Counted from the first letter of the stretch, positions 34,483 to 43,858 are shown. The stretch is 44,528 bases of DNA from CAYPKG01 sp964411275 (GCA_964411275.1 CAYPKG010000016.1:1-44528); one strand, 5' to 3'. Translations and numbers: made by a program. The notes: a model not told the origin generated them from the sequence alone.

Positions 34483-36471
34483 TCATCTTAGCAGCAACTG
34501 CGCGCCAAGGGGTGGGATTACCACATCCAAGCCTTCCTCCGTACCAAGCGCCCCATCGCCTGAAATCGCGTCCTTCCAATCCCCGGCAAATGACATTAGC
34601 CTCATCCCGTCCGGGCCTTCCGGGAGCGCCTTCGGGCCTATATGCCCCGCCCATTCTGCCTCCCCCCGGTTGATGAGCAGCAGAGCGGTTTGGGGTTCGG
34701 CGGGATTGAAAAAAGCGTCCGTTTCCCCTGTAAAGCGCAACACCGCGTACACATCGGGGGACAAAGCGCCCATGCGGCAAAACCCAGCCTTCAGCGCCGC
34801 GCTTTGTGTTCGCGCCCGGCAAAGCTTTCGATAATCGTCAAGCAGCGCCTGATCCTCATGCCCCCAGGGATATGTTCTGCGGTTGAAAGGGTCAACCATG
34901 CCCGTTACCCCCGCCTCGTCTCCATAGTATATGCTGGGAACCCCAGGCAGTGCCATTTGCAGCGCCGCCGCCAGCCGCAGCCGCCGCTTTCCCAGCGCCT
35001 CCGCCTCCGGCGTCAGCGCAAACCCGGCCTGCTCCTCCCGGGAGAGCGCGGCGCGGTGGGGCGCACCGCCTAAAAAGGTGATAGCCCGAACGCTGTCATG
35101 GGTGGACAGCAGGTTCATAGCGGCGTACCAGAAGGGCTTCGGATACCGTTCCCGCAGCCGCTGCAATACTTCGTCCAGGGCATAGGCGTCGGTGTTGTTG
35201 ATAAAAAAATCCAAAACCGCGTTTTGAAACGGATAGTTCATCACGCTGTCCAACACCCGCCCGAACACGTACTGCCGCCGCACACCATAGGCCTCCTTGG
35301 TGGACGCGTCCTCCCAGACCTCCCCCAGCAGTACGCTGTCGGGGTCCAGCTCCTTGAGCTTTGTGCGGATGCCCGCGATAAATTCGTCGGGCAGTTCGTC
35401 CGCCACGTCCAGCCGCCAGCTGGTCACGCCGGCCTTCGCCCAAATGTCTATCAGGCTATCTTCGCCCTCGTACACGAATGTCCGATAGCTTTTCGCCGTT
35501 TCGTCCACTTCCGGCAGCTTGGGAAACCCCCACCAGCAGCGGTAGCCGGTCTTCGGATACTCGTCAGAAAAACAATACCATTGGCGGTACGGCGAGTTTT
35601 CATTATGGTACGCACCCATATCGCCATAGCGTTGATACCGGTCAAAGTACAGGCTGTCGTCCCCCGTATGGGAAAACACGCCGTCCAGCATCACCCGTAT
35701 CCCCAATGCGCCAGCCTCGCGGCACAAAAGCGCGAGATCCTCGTTATCGCCAAGGATGGGATCCACATTCCGATAATCCGCGGTGTCATACCGGTGGTTG
35801 GACGCGGACTCGAACACCGGGTTGAGATACAGGCAGGTTACCCCCAAGTCCGCAAGGTACGGCAGTTTTTCCAATATCCCGCTGAGGCTTCCGCCAAAAA
35901 AATCGTCCGGGGCATAATGGGCCTCTCCCGGCTCCGGGAGGTAACAGGGCTCCTGCGTCCAGTCCTCGTGATAGCGCACCCGCCTTCCCAGGGCCCGATG
36001 ATACTCCATCCCACGCTCCGGCGGCTCCAGCCGGGCAAACCGGTCCGGGAATATCTGATATAATATCCCCTCCCGGTACCAGCGGGGGGTGGTGAAATCC
36101 GGCTCGTACACGGTGATCTGGTAGCCCGGCGGCTCGTGGGGGTACAGCGCGCCGATGCCGCTGTCGCCGCCATAGCATAAAAACCCACCCTCTGCCTCCA
36201 GCACAAAAAAATACCAGCAGAGCCCCGGCACGTCCGGCATCTGTGCCCGGGCCTCATAGCGCCAGCCATATTCCCCAGCCTGCCGCTGCATGGGGATGAT
36301 TTTTTCTTCCCCCGCGACCCACAGCCTTAAAAGCGCCCGCTCAAAGCGGGGCGCTGCGTCCAGTCTCAGGGTAACGGTCTCGCCCTTGGGCACCGCGCCC
36401 TGGGGCATCCGGTAAGTTAGCAGCCGGGAATGATGCAACGCGTCCATGCCCGGCGTGAATTGTATCGGCAT
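34483..36471 (-). CDS. GH13 alpha-amylase family enzyme, neopullulanase-like
   Basis: 662 residues, no signal peptide, so cytoplasmic. An N-terminal beta domain (about 1-125, CBM34-like) is followed by the GH13 barrel: YQIFPDRFA at the first strand, DGVFSHTGDD, the nucleophile Asp in GVTSWRLDVADE, the acid/base Glu in LLGEVWED, and the third acidic residue in LLSTHDSVR. A C-terminal beta domain follows (about 570-662). This architecture suits neopullulanase, cyclomaltodextrinase or maltogenic amylase acting on imported maltodextrins. The exact specificity cannot be read off. It has its own promoter at 36525-36553, and GGAGCAAAGG precedes the ATG. Confidence 0.93.
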   Translation of the reverse strand: MPIQFTPGMDALHHSRLLTYRMPQGAVPKGETVTLRLDAAPRFERALLRLWVAGEEKIIPMQRQAGEYGWRYEARAQMPDVPGLCWYFFVLEAEGGFLCYGGDSGIGALYPHEPPGYQITVYEPDFTTPRWYREGILYQIFPDRFARLEPPERGMEYHRALGRRVRYHEDWTQEPCYLPEPGEAHYAPDDFFGGSLSGILEKLPYLADLGVTCLYLNPVFESASNHRYDTADYRNVDPILGDNEDLALLCREAGALGIRVMLDGVFSHTGDDSLYFDRYQRYGDMGAYHNENSPYRQWYCFSDEYPKTGYRCWWGFPKLPEVDETAKSYRTFVYEGEDSLIDIWAKAGVTSWRLDVADELPDEFIAGIRTKLKELDPDSVLLGEVWEDASTKEAYGVRRQYVFGRVLDSVMNYPFQNAVLDFFINNTDAYALDEVLQRLRERYPKPFWYAAMNLLSTHDSVRAITFLGGAPHRAALSREEQAGFALTPEAEALGKRRLRLAAALQMALPGVPSIYYGDEAGVTGMVDPFNRRTYPWGHEDQALLDDYRKLCRARTQSAALKAGFCRMGALSPDVYAVLRFTGETDAFFNPAEPQTALLLINRGEAEWAGHIGPKALPEGPDGMRLMSFAGDWKDAISGDGALGTEEGLDVVIPPLGAQLLLR

Positions 36472-36524
36472 CCTTTGCTCCGCGCCGCGGACGACCCGCA
36501 GGCAAACTACTCTTTATTCCACCC

Positions 36525-36553
36525 ATTCTAACACGAAAAAAACCGCTTCTCAA
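36525..36553 (-). promoter_or_regulatory. Predicted promoter for the GH13 gene
   Basis: On the minus strand, -35 TTGAGA (36553-36548), 17-bp spacer, -10 TAGAAT (36530-36525), 54 nt before the ATG. No catabolite-response element was recognised nearby. Confidence 0.6.
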
Positions 36554-36614
36554 ATGCCTTTAGCAATATGTTGCACAATCGTCACATTCCGGTTGCTTGT
36601 GTTACTTTGCGGTG

Positions 36615-37328
36615 CTATACCCGCAACCGCCTGAAAATCTCATCCTTGATCCCCTGCTTGCGCTCGATGATAAACAGTATGAGCGCAATGGCCATACAGG
36701 GGATGATCACAAACCAAGACCAGTCCAGATGGATCTCCATATCGTTAAACAGATCCAGCATGATTTCAAGCCCCATCAGCGCCACCCCAAGGGAGGCCAC
36801 CACCACTCCCGGCTTTTCCAGGCCCCGGATGCGGCTGGTGCGCCACAGCAGCACGTCAATCAGCCCCAGCAGCCCGTAAAGCAGCACCTGGGGCACTGCC
36901 AGGGAAAGGAACCAGTCCACCTCCGGATGCATTTCGTTGATGGCGTAAAGATACAGCAAAAGCGCGCACGCGTCCAGCATCACATATGCCGCCGGATGCA
37001 CCCCCGCAAAGCACATGGGAAACAGGATCAGCACCCAGAGCAGCAGCAGCGCGCCCACGGGATACACAGACCAGGTTAGGCCGTCCTCCCCAGCATACAC
37101 CAGGTCCGCCATGACGCACACGCAGCAGGCTAAAAGCAGCAGCACCGACACGATGATTGCCGCGTACCGGCGCTCCACCCTGCTTTGCACGTTTGCAATC
37201 CGGGAGGAATACGGCTTGGGATAGGAGGGGTCGTACGGCTCCCTCGGATTTTGCACCTCTAAACCGCACAAAGGGCATTGTTCCTGGCTTTTTTCAAGGG
37301 CAACCCCGCAATTTACGCAATAAGACAT
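36615..37328 (-). CDS. Zinc-ribbon polytopic membrane protein (DUF6320-like)
   Basis: 237 residues. The N-terminal zinc ribbon CVNCG-x11-CPLCG (about 4-22) is followed by a short linker and six predicted helices (about 57-75, 88-108, 113-130, 140-160, 168-188, 205-222). From memory this matches proteins labelled DUF6320 that occur beside acyltransferase-like genes, as here. Function unknown. GGGAGGAAC precedes the ATG. A terminator-like hairpin (37365-37398) separates it from the acyltransferase gene, so expression may be uncoupled or read-through. Confidence 0.75.
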   Translation of the reverse strand: MSYCVNCGVALEKSQEQCPLCGLEVQNPREPYDPSYPKPYSSRIANVQSRVERRYAAIIVSVLLLLACCVCVMADLVYAGEDGLTWSVYPVGALLLLWVLILFPMCFAGVHPAAYVMLDACALLLYLYAINEMHPEVDWFLSLAVPQVLLYGLLGLIDVLLWRTSRIRGLEKPGVVVASLGVALMGLEIMLDLFNDMEIHLDWSWFVIIPCMAIALILFIIERKQGIKDEIFRRLRV

Positions 37329-37364
37329 GGTTGTTCCTCCCTTCCTTACTGTCGCTTTGCATCA

Positions 37365-37398
37365 GTCGAAAAACCGCAGCTGCTTGCGCTTTTTCGAC
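37365..37398. terminator. Symmetric terminator-like hairpin (repeat family copy T3)
   Basis: Arms GTCGAAAAA (37365-37373) and TTTTTCGAC (37390-37398) are perfectly complementary, with inner GCAGCTGC-rich loop pairing. Its complement contains AAAAAGCGCAAGC, shared with the T1 arm at 18443. A direct repeat ACTGTCGCTTTGC occurs on both sides (37349 and 37407). The hairpin lies inside what looks like an operon, between the acyltransferase and the zinc-ribbon gene. Confidence 0.75.
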
Positions 37399-37474
37399 AG
37401 GCTGCACTGTCGCTTTGCGGCAGTGTATGTATTTCGATATATTCCGGCCTTTAGGCTTTGTCGATGGCATGGCA

Positions 37475-38734
37475 TTAGCCCTGATTGCTTTCCACCATTA
37501 CATGTAAGCCCTGCTGCACCAGCGTGCGGAAAAACAGCCGTTCCACATGCGGCTCCGCAATGGACCGGGTAAACGTGATTGTCATGGTATCCTGAAAGCT
37601 CAGCAACCCGCACTCCACGGCGTTTTTCCGGGCTGTGCAAAGCGTCAGGAAAAAATGATCGAAATACCCCTGCATACTTTTAGGCAGGTCCACCACCCCC
37701 ACGTTGGAGATGACGGTGGAAAAGAGTTTTTCCCCAGTCATGAGATACACCAGCTTGATGCTCATTTTCTTCAAAAACAGCGGCACCATCCGCAGGACCC
37801 AGTTTCTTTCGTCGCTGACGTTTTTGGAGATCCGGGCGTTCATGTTCTTTTCCGTGAACATATACCGGAAATAATGGTGCACCTGCTGTAGCGTCTCCTC
37901 AAACGTAAAATCCCCCAGGTTCGGGTCAATCCCCGGGTTCAGATACTGGGAAAAATTGCGCATGGTGCGGGTTGGGTAATACTTGCGAAGATTGATGGGC
38001 ACCGAAATTTTCACCGGCTGCCGGTAGCGGTAGCGCTCCGCCGCCTGCTGGCAATACAGCACGTACATAAGCGTTGCCGTCAGGTATTCGGTTATGGACG
38101 CCCGGTAGCTTTTCGCCTGCTTAGCCACCTCCTTGACCGACAGCCTGCCCGTGGTCACAAGCCGCATACCGGCAGGAAGCCTACTGCCCGTTGGATGGTA
38201 GGCCCGGGGCTCCACCCTGCTGGGGGTGGCGCCCATCCGGGAATACCGGGCGAACGCGTCCTCCCATTCCTCCGGATCCGGGACGGCGTCGAGATCCAAA
38301 ATGCCGCATTCCAAGGGCACCTCCGCCCCCAAGCCGCGCACATACTCCGCCATCAATGCCTTAAAAAACGCCATGGCGCCCCCGCCATCGCAGATCATGT
38401 GGGAAAACTCCCCAGATACCCGGTTTCGCCAGTACTTGATCCGAAACGGCAGTTCTCCCGGCTGCAGCGCCGGGCAGGGGGTGTGGGTATCCTCCTCCAC
38501 CACAGGGCGTATTGGGCTGTGCTCGAGATAATACCAGAACATCCCCGTCTTCAGGCGCACGCAAAAATGCGGAAACCGCCGGGCGCATTTGTCCAGCGCC
38601 TGTTGCAGCAGGATGGGGTCCGCGTTTTCCTTGAGCACCGCAGTCATCCGGAACATGGGCGTCCAGTTCCGGTTGCGGATGACAGGGTAAATATTGGCCG
38701 CATTGTCCAGCGGATACCATTCGCGCTTGCTCAT
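37475..38734 (-). CDS. Acyltransferase of the condensation/alcohol-acetyltransferase superfamily
   Basis: 419 residues. The HxxxDG catalytic motif appears as FSHMICDGGGAMAFFKAL (about residue 112), as in condensation, carnitine and alcohol O-acetyltransferase folds. The N-terminal part (YPLDNAANIYPVIRNRNWTPMFRM) and the later VKISVPINLRKYYPTRTMRNFS segment fit a two-domain chloramphenicol-acetyltransferase-like fold. The natural acceptor is unknown; a lipid or alcohol ester is plausible. The gene starts 4 nt after the stop of an alpha/beta hydrolase gene, with only a distant ribosome binding site, so translation is probably coupled. Confidence 0.8.
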   Translation of the reverse strand: MSKREWYPLDNAANIYPVIRNRNWTPMFRMTAVLKENADPILLQQALDKCARRFPHFCVRLKTGMFWYYLEHSPIRPVVEEDTHTPCPALQPGELPFRIKYWRNRVSGEFSHMICDGGGAMAFFKALMAEYVRGLGAEVPLECGILDLDAVPDPEEWEDAFARYSRMGATPSRVEPRAYHPTGSRLPAGMRLVTTGRLSVKEVAKQAKSYRASITEYLTATLMYVLYCQQAAERYRYRQPVKISVPINLRKYYPTRTMRNFSQYLNPGIDPNLGDFTFEETLQQVHHYFRYMFTEKNMNARISKNVSDERNWVLRMVPLFLKKMSIKLVYLMTGEKLFSTVISNVGVVDLPKSMQGYFDHFFLTLCTARKNAVECGLLSFQDTMTITFTRSIAEPHVERLFFRTLVQQGLHVMVESNQG

Positions 38735-38738
38735 GTGT

Positions 38739-39650
38739 TCAGGATGGATCCTCCGGCATATGAATTTTCGTCAATATAAAATCCGCGATGCGCTCCATCG
38801 CCTCTTTGCTTTCAATCGTATCGAACGCATGCCACACATGCCACATGCCCTCCCACTCCTCCAGGCATACATCCGCGCCGTCACGGGCCATGGCAGCACA
38901 AAGGCCCTGGGCGTCGCTTAAGAGCAGTTCGTCCGTGCCCACATGGATCAGCGTCGGCGGGAAGCCCGTAAAGTCCCCGTAGAGCGGGGAAATGGTGGGG
39001 ATTGTGAGGTCTTGGCCATAGGCATAGTACATCACCGCCCGGATCAGTTTTTCCCGTTCCAGCAACGGGTCGGACGCCTGCTTTTCAATATAACTTCGCC
39101 CCCGCAGCGTCAGGTCCGTCCAGGGGGAAAGGGCCACAATCGCGGCTGGCAACTCTATGCCCTGCTCTTTCGCCAAAAGCGCCGTGGCAAGCTCCAGCCC
39201 CCCGCCCGCGCTGTCCCCGACAAACGCGATGTTCTTTGGTTCCACGCCGTTATTAAGCACATACCGGTATGCGGTCATGGCGTCCTCAAGCGCCGCCGGG
39301 TACGGATGTTCCGGCGCGAGACGGTATTCAAATGACAGCACATTGCGGCCTGTGGCTTGGGCAAAATCCACGGCGAGAGGCCGGTTGCTGATGATGCTGC
39401 CCGCCATGTACGCCCCGCCGTGGAAGTAGATCACCGCCTCGTCCTCAGGCCCGCCAAGGGTATGAAACCATTCCGCTTTCATATCGCCGATCATGACAGG
39501 GGCCACCACCATGTTTTCCGGCAGTTTTTTGAGCTCGTTGCGGGCCAGAATATCCTGCCCCGCCCGCTCCATCTCCAGGCTTAAATTGTTCAAGAGGGGC
39601 CGAAATCCCCGTATGGCCGCGTGGAGAATATTGCTTAAGTTGCTTGGCAT
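38739..39650 (-). CDS. Alpha/beta hydrolase of the hormone-sensitive-lipase family
   Basis: 303 residues. The oxyanion motif HGGAY (about residue 77), nucleophile elbow GDSAGG, acid residue in HVGTDELL and His in WHVWHAF are all present, so the enzyme should be an active esterase on short or medium acyl esters. There is no signal peptide. ATG 39650 is chosen: AAGGAAGGA lies about nine bases upstream, whereas an earlier in-frame GTG would precede that site. It is followed 4 nt later by the acyltransferase, giving an ester-cleaving and ester-forming pair. Confidence 0.9.
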   Translation of the reverse strand: MPSNLSNILHAAIRGFRPLLNNLSLEMERAGQDILARNELKKLPENMVVAPVMIGDMKAEWFHTLGGPEDEAVIYFHGGAYMAGSIISNRPLAVDFAQATGRNVLSFEYRLAPEHPYPAALEDAMTAYRYVLNNGVEPKNIAFVGDSAGGGLELATALLAKEQGIELPAAIVALSPWTDLTLRGRSYIEKQASDPLLEREKLIRAVMYYAYGQDLTIPTISPLYGDFTGFPPTLIHVGTDELLLSDAQGLCAAMARDGADVCLEEWEGMWHVWHAFDTIESKEAMERIADFILTKIHMPEDPS

Positions 39651-39685
39651 AACCCATTGTCCTTCCTTCGCCACTGGGGGAATGC

Positions 39686-39708
39686 AAACCCAAACGCGGC
39701 AATCCGCG
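39686..39708 (-). terminator. Probable terminator after prfB
   Basis: In the minus-strand transcript CGCGG-ATTG-CCGCG (39708-39695) forms a tight stem, followed by TTTGGGTTTG. The stem is short and the T-run interrupted, so efficiency is uncertain. Confidence 0.5.
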
Positions 39709-39744
39709 CTTTAGGCCATCCACAAAGCGAAAGGCTTTATCGTT

Positions 39745-40846
39745 TTAAGACTGGGCCAAAAACGCGTTGATAAACGCATCCAGATCCCCGTCCATCACAG
39801 CCTGTATGTTTCCGTTTTCCACGTTTGTGCGATGATCCTTCACCAGCGTGTACGGCTGGAACACATAGGAGCGGATCTGGCTGCCCCATTCGATCCTCTT
39901 CATCTCGCCCTTGATGTTGGCCATCTGCTCCATGCGCTCGCGCTCCTGCAGCTCCAAGAGCTTGCCCTTGAGCATGCGCATGGCCATTTCCCTGTTCTGT
40001 AGCTGGCTTCTCTCGTTCTGGCACTGCACCACGATCCCCGAGGGGGCGTGGGTAATGCGGATGGCGGAGGACGTTTTGTTCACATGCTGCCCGCCCGCGC
40101 CGGAGCTTCGATAGGTGTCTACCCTTAAATCGTCCGGGTCGACCTCGATGCCGCCCATGTCGTCGTCGAAAATTGGCGTCACGTCCAGCGACGCGAAGGA
40201 GGTGTGCCGCCTGCCGGAACTGTCGAAGGGGGAAATCCGCACCAGCCGGTGCACGCCTTTCTCAGCCTTGAGATACCCGTAGGCGCTGTCGCCGTCCACC
40301 TCGAACGTGACGGATTTGATCCCCGCCTCGTCCCCGTCCAGCAAATCCAGCTCCCGTACCGTCCAGCCCCGCCGCTCGCAAAACCTCGTGTACATCCGGT
40401 ACAGTATTTGCACCCAGTCCTGGGCTTCCGTACCGCCCGCGCCGGCGTGCAGGCTTAATATGGCGTTTTGGCCGTCATACTCGCCCTTTAGCAGCGTGGA
40501 AAGCCGCAGCTCCTCCACCCGCTTAGCAAAGCCATTATATTCTTCCTCCAGCTCCGGCAGCATTTCCTCGTCCGCCGCCTCAGCGATCATTTCCATCAGC
40601 GTCTCCAGATCCTCCGCCGCCGAAACCAGTTTTTCATATTCCGTGATCTTGGTTTGCAGGCCCTTGGCCCTCCGGTTGACCTTGTTGGCCGCCTCTACAT
40701 CGTTCCAAAACGCCGGCGCGCCCATCTGATCCTCCAGCTCCTTTAACTCGCCCTTTAATCCGGGCAGGTCAAAGTGAGTCACCTGCCTCTTTGAGCGTCT
40801 GTATCGACGCCGTGATTTGCTGCTTGTACTCGTCGAGTTGGATCAA
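39745..40846 (-). CDS. prfB: Peptide chain release factor 2, with programmed +1 frameshift
   Basis: RF2 recognises UGA and UAA and triggers peptidyl-tRNA hydrolysis. The full product is 366 residues. Frame 1 begins at TTG 40846 (MIQLDEYKQQITASIQTL) after GGAAGTGAG and stops at an in-frame TGA in codon 26. Slippage at CTT-TGA-C moves into the second frame, continuing DLPGLKGELKELEDQM to 39745. GGQ is intact in SSGAGGQHVNKT. The SPF-type anticodon mimic appears as SPFDSSGRRH. Codon 26 is the same place as in E. coli, so this is a conserved autoregulatory frameshift and not a mutation. secA precedes it by 68 nt. Confidence 0.96.
40768..40774 (-). promoter_or_regulatory. prfB +1 frameshift site
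   Basis: CTTTGAC on the minus strand (40774-40768). A Shine-Dalgarno-like AGGTGA lies four bases upstream of CTT, one base further than the classical three and weaker than AGGGGG. Low RF2 slows termination at TGA and favours slippage. Confidence 0.93.
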
Positions 40847-40914
40847 AGTTCTCACTTCCTTCTTTTTCTTTTCTGAAAAGTTTTTTCTGTAGTCATCCTG
40901 ACCACATCGATAAC

Positions 40915-43656
40915 TTACCTTTTGCCACAACAATTCTTATATTTTTTGCCGGAACCGCAGGGGCAGGGGGCATTGCGCCCCGGCGCGCCGCTGCTTCTCG
41001 CCGGTTTTCTGCCCTCCTGTGACGGGGTGTCCACGGGTTTTGCCAGCTGCTCCCGCTCCATGGGCGCGGATTTTAGCTGCACGCCCATCATCGCGTGCAC
41101 CGTCTGCTCTCTAATCTCCTCCACCATGGCGTCGAACATATCGAAGCCTTCCTGAGTATAGGCGTTGGCGGGGTCCTGCTGGCCATAGGCCCGAAGGCCG
41201 ATGCCCTGCTTCAACTGATCCATGGCGTCGATGTGATCCATCCACCGGGCGTCCACCGCGCGCAACAGCACGATGCGCTCGATCTCCCGCATGTCCACCC
41301 CGGCGCCGGCGATCTCCTCTTCCTTCTGTGCATACCGCTCCAAACCGAATTGTGAAAGCCGTTCCTTCACGGCGGCGACCGTCAGCCGCTCCGCCTCCTC
41401 TTTTGAAAACAGCGCCGGGTTTTTTACAAAGCACAGCTCCCCCGCAGCCTCACAAAGCCCCGAAAGATCCCATTCCTCCGGATACTGGCTGCCCGGACAA
41501 TACCGGTCCGCCAGCGCGTCCATCGTCCCCTTGAGCATTTCCAAAATGGATTGATGGATGTCGTCTCCCATCAACACCCGGCGGCGCTGGCCGTATATGA
41601 TCTCGCGCTGCTTGTTCATCACGTCGTCGTACTTGAGAACGTTTTTGCGGATGTCGAAGTTATGGGCCTCCACCCGCTTCTGGGCGCTTTCGATCTGCTT
41701 GGAGATCATGCCCATTTCAATGGGGATATCGTCGTCTGGGGTGAGCTTTTCCATCATGCCCTTGATGCGGTCCGCGCCAAAGCGCAGCATCAGCTCATCC
41801 TCCAGTGACACGTAAAACCGGGTGCTGCCGGGGTCTCCCTGGCGGCCCGCGCGGCCCCGAAGCTGATTATCGATCCGGCGGCTTTCATGCCGCTCTGTCC
41901 CAATGCTGTGCAGGCCTCCCAGCGCCACCACCTTGTCGTGCTCCGCGTCCGTCTCCCGCTTGAAGCTGTCGTACCAGTTTTGATAGGTCTCCCTGGCCGA
42001 GAGCACCTCCTGATCCTCGGTCTCCGCATGGCCGGTAGCCTCCTCGATCAGCGCGTCCTCCATGCCCTCCTGGCGCATCTTCTGCCGGCTCATATAGTTC
42101 GGGTTGCCGCCCAGGATGATGTCCGTGCCGCGGCCGGCCATGTTGGTGGCGATGGTAACCCGGTTTAGCTGCCCCGCCTGCGCCACGATTTCCGCTTCCT
42201 TGGCGTGCTGCTTCGCGTTCAACACCACATGCTCTATTCCGCGGCGCGTAAGCTGATGGCTTAAATACTCGCTTCGCTCCACCGAGATGGTGCCCACGAG
42301 GATCGGCCTGCCGGTGGCGTGTACTTGGGCAATTTCCTCCACCACAGCCCGGTACTTGCCAACCTCCGTGGTGTACACCACATCGTTTTCGTCCGCGCGG
42401 ATCATGGGGCGGTTGGTGGGGATTTCCACCACGTCCAGGCCGTATATGCCCTGGAACTCCGCTTCCTCCGTTTTGGCGGTACCTGTCATGCCCGCAAGCT
42501 TTTCATACATCCTAAAGAAATTCTGGAAGGTGATGGTCGCCAGGGTTTTGTTTTCCCGCTCCACCTTAACGCCTTCCTTCGCCTCCAGCGCCTGATGCAG
42601 CCCTTCGCTGAAACGGCGGCCGATCATCAGCCGGCCCGTGAACTCGTCCACGATGAGCACCTGGCCATCCTGCACCACATAGTCCACGTCCCGCCGGAAA
42701 ATGGCGTTGGCCTTCAACGCCTGGAGGATATGGTGGTTCAATTCCATATTCTCCGGATCCGCCAGGCTTTCCACGTTGAAATGCTGCTCCGCTTTTCTTA
42801 GCCCTTCCTGTGTGAGCTGCACGGTTTTCGATTTCACGTCCACCATGTAGTCACCGCTTTCCGGCTGCTCCTCCCCCATGGCCAGCTCCGTGCGGGTCTT
42901 TTTCTCGATGTCCTCGCCCCGGGTCAGCCGCCTTACAAACCGGTTGGCTTTTTCATACAGTTCTGTGGATTTTTCCCCATGGCCGGAGATGATGAGCGGG
43001 GTACGGGCCTCGTCGATGAGGATGCTGTCAACCTCGTCCACGATGGCATAGGCAAGCTCCCGCTGGGTCATGTTTTCCCGGTAGACCACCATGTTATCCC
43101 GAAGGTAATCGAAGCCAAGCTCGTTATTTGTTCCATAGGTGATGTCCGCGCGGTACGCTTCGCGCCGCTCGTCGTTATCCATGTCGTGGACGATCACGCC
43201 AACCGCAAGCCCCAAAAACCGGTGAATTTTGCCCATCCACTGGGCGTCGCGCCGTGCGAGGTAATCATTCACCGTGACGATGTGCACGCCTTTGCCGGTC
43301 AGCGCGTTCAAATACGCCGGGAGGGTTGCCACTAAAGTTTTGCCCTCGCCTGTTTTCATTTCCGCGATCCGGCCCTGATGCAGCACGATGCCGCCCAGGA
43401 GCTGCACGTCGAAATGCCGCATGCCTACCGTGCGCACCGCGGCCTCCCGCACAACAGCAAATGCCTCCGGCAAAATATCGTCCAGCATTTCTCCTGCTGA
43501 AAGCCGGTCCTTGAATTCCTGGGTCTTTTGCCGAAGCTCAGCGTTGCTAAGCGACTGCATCTTAGGTTCCAAAGAGTTGATTTGATCCACAGTGGGCTGA
43601 AGCTTTTTGAGCTTTGCCTCCGGCGTGTTTCCAAGTAGCCTGTCAAATAATCCCAT
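40915..43656 (-). CDS. secA: Preprotein translocase ATPase SecA
   Basis: 913 residues. The motor drives unfolded preproteins through SecYEG. Walker A is MKTGEGKTLVA, Walker B AIVDEVDSILIDEARTPLI, then the preprotein cross-linking domain and helicase-like NBD2 (NMAGRGTDIILGGNP, LRGRAGRQGDPG). The C-terminal zinc/SecB-binding motif CPCGSGKKYKNCC is present. The chosen ATG gives MGLFDRLLG. Its ribosome binding site is weak (CTGGAAT), while a strong GGAGGA lies 27 nt upstream next to a short overlapping frame, so the true start or coupling needs checking. In-frame ATG 43692 would add 12 residues (MEECALC). Confidence 0.97.
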   Translation of the reverse strand: MGLFDRLLGNTPEAKLKKLQPTVDQINSLEPKMQSLSNAELRQKTQEFKDRLSAGEMLDDILPEAFAVVREAAVRTVGMRHFDVQLLGGIVLHQGRIAEMKTGEGKTLVATLPAYLNALTGKGVHIVTVNDYLARRDAQWMGKIHRFLGLAVGVIVHDMDNDERREAYRADITYGTNNELGFDYLRDNMVVYRENMTQRELAYAIVDEVDSILIDEARTPLIISGHGEKSTELYEKANRFVRRLTRGEDIEKKTRTELAMGEEQPESGDYMVDVKSKTVQLTQEGLRKAEQHFNVESLADPENMELNHHILQALKANAIFRRDVDYVVQDGQVLIVDEFTGRLMIGRRFSEGLHQALEAKEGVKVERENKTLATITFQNFFRMYEKLAGMTGTAKTEEAEFQGIYGLDVVEIPTNRPMIRADENDVVYTTEVGKYRAVVEEIAQVHATGRPILVGTISVERSEYLSHQLTRRGIEHVVLNAKQHAKEAEIVAQAGQLNRVTIATNMAGRGTDIILGGNPNYMSRQKMRQEGMEDALIEEATGHAETEDQEVLSARETYQNWYDSFKRETDAEHDKVVALGGLHSIGTERHESRRIDNQLRGRAGRQGDPGSTRFYVSLEDELMLRFGADRIKGMMEKLTPDDDIPIEMGMISKQIESAQKRVEAHNFDIRKNVLKYDDVMNKQREIIYGQRRRVLMGDDIHQSILEMLKGTMDALADRYCPGSQYPEEWDLSGLCEAAGELCFVKNPALFSKEEAERLTVAAVKERLSQFGLERYAQKEEEIAGAGVDMREIERIVLLRAVDARWMDHIDAMDQLKQGIGLRAYGQQDPANAYTQEGFDMFDAMVEEIREQTVHAMMGVQLKSAPMEREQLAKPVDTPSQEGRKPARSSGAPGRNAPCPCGSGKKYKNCCGKR

Positions 43657-43707
43657 ATTCCAGTCTGTCGCGCAAAGCGCGCATTCCTCCATTTTCAAGT
43701 ATGGCTC

Positions 43708-43737
43708 ATTATAGCACGAACGCCACAGGCCCCGCAA
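43708..43737 (-). promoter_or_regulatory. secA promoter
   Basis: On the minus strand, -35 TTGCGG (43737-43732), 18-bp spacer, perfect -10 TATAAT (43713-43708) with an extended TGC. The start of transcription would be near 43701, leaving a leader of about 45 nt. Confidence 0.65.
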
Positions 43738-43805
43738 TGAAGCCTCATTCGCTTTCAAAAGGGTTTGCAGGTTTGACACATTTTTTATTTGTCTTTTAAG
43801 TCCAC

Positions 43806-43834
43806 TTGTTAAAATCCGACCTTTTTCTTATAAT
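43806..43834 (+). promoter_or_regulatory. Promoter of the TetR-type gene
   Basis: -35 TTGTTA (43806-43811), 17-bp spacer, perfect -10 TATAAT (43829-43834). Transcription would begin near 43841, just ahead of GGAGGTGA (43845-43852), leaving almost no leader. Confidence 0.65.
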
Positions 43835-43858
43835 GAATGGGAATGGAGGTGAGCGGCT

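Noticed and set aside
40769..40771. In-frame stop in prfB suggesting a pseudogene
   Set aside because: It is the conserved CTTTGAC programmed frameshift at codon 26, and the downstream frame is intact.
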